A stretch of 13,802 nucleotides of DNA. Source: Sulfuricaulis sp049587675. GTDB lineage: Bacteria > Pseudomonadota > Gammaproteobacteria > Acidiferrobacterales > Sulfurifustaceae. Within the stretch, counting starts at the first letter, position 1, and each line of letters opens with the position of its first letter. The notes beneath the pieces are model-generated. The model was not told where the DNA came from. It was given only the letters and a program-made list of their open reading frames with translations, and did no database searches. The stretch is taken from assembly GCF_049587675.1 (NCBI RefSeq), contig NZ_JBAVEJ010000164.1, forward strand, positions 1 through 13,802, read 5' to 3'. The position numbers were made by a program, and so were the translations under genes. This document shows positions 12,993 through 13,802 of this stretch, one piece after another.

Positions 12993-13691
12993 ATGGAAAA
13001 TCCGCGTGTCATCGTCGCCCTGGATTTCCCCGACGCCCATACTGCGCAGACGTTTGCCGAACGGCTTTTACCTGCGCACTGTCGTCTGAAGGTCGGGATG
13101 GAACTTTTCACGGCGGCTGGCCCAAAAGTGGTGGAAAACCTCGTGTCGCGCGGATTCGATGTGTTTCTCGATCTCAAATATCACGACATCCCGACGACCG
13201 TCGCGCGCGCCTGTACCCAGGCGGCAAGTCTCGGCGTCTGGATGCTGAATGTGCATGTCCTGGGTGGAAAGAAAATGCTGCTGGCGGCGCGCGAGGCGGT
13301 TGATCGTCTGGCCCGCCGCCCGTTGCTGATCGGCGTGACGCTGCTGACGAGCCACAGCGCAGACGATGTCGCCGACCTGGGGTGGGAGCGGGACGGTGTG
13401 GCACGCCATGTGGAGCGTTTGGCGGGGCTCGCCGAGCTTGTCGGTCTGGACGGCGTCGTTTGCTCACCGCAGGAGACGGTCCAGTTACGCCGTCGTTTCG
13501 GCAAGGATTTTCTCCTAGTGACACCCGGCGTGCGTCCGACCGGTGTCGCCACCGACGATCAGAGCCGCACGCGCACGCCGGCCGATGCCGTGGCCGATGG
13601 TTCCGATTACTTGGTGATTGGACGGCCGATCACACGGGCGGCGGATCCAGTGGCGGCACTCGCGGCGATCAATCGCGAAATTCAGGCCTAA
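12993..13691 (+). CDS. pyrF: orotidine 5'-phosphate decarboxylase
   Basis: PyrF decarboxylates orotidine 5'-phosphate to UMP, the last step of de novo pyrimidine synthesis, in the cytoplasm. The 232 residues fit the bacterial family. D11 (VALDFPD) and K33 (LKVGMELF) are conserved. The catalytic DxKxxD tetrad region is DLKYHD at 60-65 (D60, K62, D65). GVTLLTS, VTPGVRP and DYLVIGRPIT form the phosphate-binding end of the barrel. The ATG at 12993 directly follows the lapB stop; the GGAGG at 12983-12987 lies inside the lapB 3' end at 5-nt spacing, so the two genes are likely co-translated. The lapA-lapB-pyrF order is as in E. coli. Confidence 0.98.
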   Translation: MENPRVIVALDFPDAHTAQTFAERLLPAHCRLKVGMELFTAAGPKVVENLVSRGFDVFLDLKYHDIPTTVARACTQAASLGVWMLNVHVLGGKKMLLAAREAVDRLARRPLLIGVTLLTSHSADDVADLGWERDGVARHVERLAGLAELVGLDGVVCSPQETVQLRRRFGKDFLLVTPGVRPTGVATDDQSRTRTPADAVADGSDYLVIGRPITRAADPVAALAAINREIQA

Positions 13692-13715
13692 TAAATCCTC
13701 CGGATGGGCCGACAA

Positions 13716-13744
13716 TCGACAGTAACGGAAAATGCCCGGATAAT
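13716..13744 (+). promoter_or_regulatory. sigma-70-like promoter downstream of pyrF
   Basis: TCGACA (13716-13721) and GATAAT (13739-13744) are separated by exactly 17 bp; each hexamer has 5 of 6 consensus matches. This is the best promoter match in the window. It points toward a gene starting just beyond the right edge, for which AGGA at 13790-13793 may be the ribosome-binding site. Confidence 0.5.
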
Positions 13745-13761
13745 AGCGGCCAGTGTTCTCC

Positions 13762-13781
13762 GGCGCATCCCGAAGCGCGCC
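13762..13781. other. small GC hairpin in the right flank
   Basis: GGCGC (13762-13766) pairs with GCGCC (13777-13781) over a 10-nt loop, followed by TTAAG. It lies downstream of the promoter candidate, so it could be a leader hairpin of the next gene or a weak pyrF terminator. The support is slight. No coding region is visible in 13692-13802. Confidence 0.2.
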
Positions 13782-13802
13782 TTAAGACCAGGATAAATAA
13801 AC

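Overview
The window looks like a chromosomal segment of a GC-rich gammaproteobacterium. The evidence is the gene order, the E. coli-like IHF beta (95 aa), the 561-aa six-domain ribosomal protein S1, the LapA/LapB pair followed by pyrF, and a bifunctional chorismate mutase-prephenate dehydratase. Unlike Pseudomonas, where tyrA and aroA are fused, they are separate genes here, so a purple-sulfur or sulfur-oxidising lineage (Chromatiales or Acidiferrobacterales type) is my guess; the sequence alone does not settle it. All genes lie on the + strand.

Layout. The 3' part of gyrA (3-1046) leads into a serine, aromatic amino acid and housekeeping 'supraoperon': serC (1088-2173), a D-3-phosphoglycerate dehydrogenase serA (2325-3488), pheA (3493-4596), hisC (4602-5708), tyrA (5698-6573), aroA (6659-7978), cmk (7975-8670) and rpsA (8795-10480). 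Next come ihfB (10752-11039) with a clear intrinsic terminator (11066-11096), a 336-bp gene-free gap, then lapA (11376-11672), lapB (11832-12992) and pyrF (12993-13691). The window ends in a 111-bp flank that carries a good sigma-70-like promoter for the next, unseen gene.

How the genes work together. SerA and SerC carry out the first two steps of serine synthesis. PheA, TyrA and AroA provide chorismate-pathway steps toward Phe and Tyr. HisC can supply the transamination step in both histidine and aromatic synthesis. Cmk, RpsA and IhfB serve nucleotide supply, translation and nucleoid structure. LapA and LapB control LPS synthesis at the inner membrane, and PyrF makes UMP. Tight junctions (4-nt gap serA-pheA, pheA-hisC stop/start overlap, 11-nt overlap hisC-tyrA, ATGA overlap aroA-cmk, abutting lapB-pyrF) argue for co-transcription and translational coupling.

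I found no phage, IS, CRISPR, toxin-antitoxin or defence genes, and no evidence of a new multi-gene system. What the gene calls do not explain lies between genes: a four-unit degenerate tandem repeat with conserved hairpins between lapA and lapB, overlaid by a chain of stop/start-overlapping mini-ORFs; a near-identical hairpin on each side of ihfB; and a perfect 16-bp palindrome without a T-tract between serC and serA. Within the genes, the main oddity is that SerA appears to lack the usual catalytic glutamate.
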